Positions 62,356 through 64,000 of a DNA stretch of 64,000 bases are shown here, piece by piece. The notes beneath the pieces are model-generated. The model saw nothing but the letters and a program-made list of their open reading frames with translations, did not search any database and was not told where the DNA came from. Within the stretch, counting starts at the first letter, position 1; each line of letters opens with the position of its first letter. Source of the DNA: Penicillium oxalicum (Eukaryota; Ascomycota; Eurotiomycetes; Eurotiales; Aspergillaceae); contig NC_064651.1 of the NCBI RefSeq assembly GCF_001723175.1, forward strand, positions 2,914,001 through 2,978,000, in the 5' to 3' direction. Position numbers and translations under genes: made by a program.

Positions 62356-63361
62356 ATGGATTTCCGTCTGGTGCCCCGGGGCACCGACCGAAACTATACG
62401 GGTTTCTTGACGAAGACGATCGTCTACTCAGGCACTTTGGTGCTCTTCTTAGCTGGTGAGTGAGAACCTGCCAGTTGAGCTTTCTTTTCCCACCACCCCC
62501 GCGCCGTCATCACGGCTCCACCTTTCAACCACTTTAAAGCCGCCCGTGCAGGGTCCCAAGTTGCGAAAAGCACCGACTGACGAATTGACTCAACCTAGCT
62601 TTTGCCTTGACTATATCTTCTATCGTGATTCCTCGATGGGTCAGTTATCACAGTGAAAAGGTAAGAAACGATGATCCAATGCCACCAGGTCCAAAGCAGG
62701 ACCCTGCTGCCAAGCCAGCCCGCTCGTCAAAATCCAAACTAATCGGTTGATCCTCTCGACCATTGTAGCCTTCCCATCATTACTCCTACGGCCTTCATCG
62801 ACGCTGCTCTTCGCTCACGAATACGTGCGAGCCTTTCCCTGAAAGCCAAGACTGCCATGGCGAAGACCGGTATTTCTGCTCCATGTGGCGGTCGGTCGGG
62901 TTCTTGATGTCCTTTGCTGTAGTGCTTGAGGGCATGAGCATCGTCGCGTACATCATCGTGCTCGGAGGCGGGAAGCGGTTGCGCGAAAATGGATGGCGGA
63001 TTCTCAGCCTCTTGATTATCCTTTCGGCAGTGGTTCAAGCCGCCGGCATGTCTCTCGTGGTGAGTTCTGCCCCCGTATTCATCCTGGCCCGATGGAAGGA
63101 TGAGCGCCAGTGCAGAAGGTGCGAAGGCAACGGACTCGCTAAATTATCGCCATTGTAATCTTTCAACAGGCATATTTATTCGATAATGAAGATCGATTCT
63201 TCGTTGGCTGGCGTCTTGACCAATCCTGGATCTTCTGCACTATCAGTTGGTGCTTCAGTCTGGTCTGCGCGGGCGCGATCGTGATTGCGGCGCGGGTGTT
63301 GCCGTCCGAAGGAGGATACGAGCTGATCCCGGACAACGACGATTTGAGAGCGACCTTGTGA
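62356..63361 (+). CDS. Four-pass claudin/SUR7-like membrane protein
   Basis: Four exons: 62356-62455, 62599-62660, 62769-63059 and 63170-63361, all GT-AG and in frame, giving 214 residues. Four hydrophobic spans are visible: TKTIVYSGTLVLFLAAFALT near the N-terminus, SVGFLMSFAVVLEGMSIVAY, ILSLLIILSAVVQAAGMSLV, and WCFSLVCAGAIVIAARV. Between spans one and two is a loop of about 55 residues with five cysteines and a YGLHRRC element, resembling the first extracellular loop of PMP22/claudin/SUR7 proteins. The tail GGYELIPDNDDL is cytosolic. A plasma-membrane or eisosome-linked role is possible, but the specific function is not known to me. Confidence 0.8.
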
Positions 63362-64000
63362 TGCTAGACAAGATGCCACGAGGGTCGTGAACGATACACG
63401 GAGGTTGTCTCATCAATTTGAGCACATCTCGAGTTATACCAGGGGTGAGCTGCTCCTGAAGATTCGCGTTTTTTTTTTCACCTGAAAGTAAAGCCTGCGC
63501 GCAAAAGAAGATAATGATGTCGTTTGGGATGTCCTGGTTTTTCTACCCTTTATTTTATCTCTCTTTCCGAGGGACGTTTGATCATGCGTTTGGGAATATT
63601 TTCACAACAAGCTTGCTGTGCGATTCATGCCTGTAATGTCTGCCATGCCTGATCTTTATAAGCAGCCCAATAGTCAATTTTGGCCTGTTGTCAATAATCA
63701 AATACATTTTCTGGAAGACGATGATCTGACATGATCAGTTTGGTCCGCTGGATTCTTTTGCCCGGGACACGGCCAACAATACCCAATCCACGTTGTTAGA
63801 CTTTTTTTTTCACCGGGGCGACTCAGATCGCAAGGATATCGAGACCGTGGGCTGCTGTGGACTGGAGGTACCTCGGCCTGGAATATTACGGATCGAGTCT
63901 GGCCAGCTCATACCTGGAAAAGACAAAGCACACGGAGCATTCAAGCAATACTGGTTCCGGATCTCGACACAGTCATAACATATCTCATGAATTGCTCTTG
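63362..64000. other. 3' flank to end of window
   Basis: No gene recognised in the last 640 bases. Confidence 0.5.

Overview
The window is nuclear DNA from a filamentous ascomycete, most likely order Eurotiales (Aspergillus/Penicillium type). The evidence is short introns (mostly 50-140 nt) with GTRNGT donors, CTRAC-type branch sites and YAG acceptors. It is also gene content: a UDP-galactopyranose mutase end, a fungal Zn2Cys6 regulator, a GtaA-type glutaminase, a Mid2-like wall sensor, and Dbp8, Prp24 and branch-point-binding protein of fungal architecture. Nothing prokaryotic, viral or transposon-coding was recognised. Exon joins were built by hand from splice motifs, phase and protein continuity.

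Layout. 1-252: 3' end of UDP-galactopyranose mutase (+). 2736-3287: candidate APC/C subunit Cdc26 (-). 5417-7973: PDK1-type kinase (+). 9678-11812: Zn2Cys6 factor (-), sharing a short divergent promoter with a tiny five-part Mrx7-like mitochondrial gene (12265-12718, +). 15860-16672: Mid2-like wall sensor (+). 17665-18267: isochorismatase-fold hydrolase (-). 19907-20962: conserved protein of unknown role (+). 21394-22752: PEX19 (-). 26575-28255: bZIP factor (+). 29048-30560: Stm1-like ribosome/mRNA-binding protein (+). 32097-34937: glutaminase (-). 36990-38132: Whi5/Nrm1-like G1/S repressor candidate (+). 38908-40600: Dbp8 helicase (-). 40974-43337: Bor1/HCO3-type transporter (-). 44420-46702: branch-point-binding protein (-). 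47003-47931: glutathione S-transferase (-). 50486-52639: protein with a conserved KYGACEKHKKQHKR motif (+). 53284-54509: phosphoglycerate-mutase-fold protein (+). 54723-55841: mitochondrial ribosomal protein uL22m (-). 56801-60840: Prp24/SART3 splicing factor (+). 62356-63361: four-pass membrane protein (+).

The genes are mostly housekeeping and not a cluster with one pathway. RNA processing is over-represented (Dbp8, BBP, Prp24, Stm1-like), with signalling/wall (PDK1, Mid2-like), cell cycle (Cdc26, Whi5/Nrm1-like) and mitochondrial or peroxisomal biogenesis (Mrx7, uL22m, PEX19) alongside.

The strongest unexplained signal is that six conserved genes (PEX19, bZIP, BBP, phosphoglycerate mutase, uL22m, Prp24) each need a one-base change of frame, with no GT-AG intron available to supply it. 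Residual assembly indels are the simplest reading, but this should be settled before any of these proteins is used. The most interesting biological candidate is a cluster of five CTAAC branch-point-like motifs inside the longest intron of the gene for branch-point-binding protein itself, which suggests splicing autoregulation.
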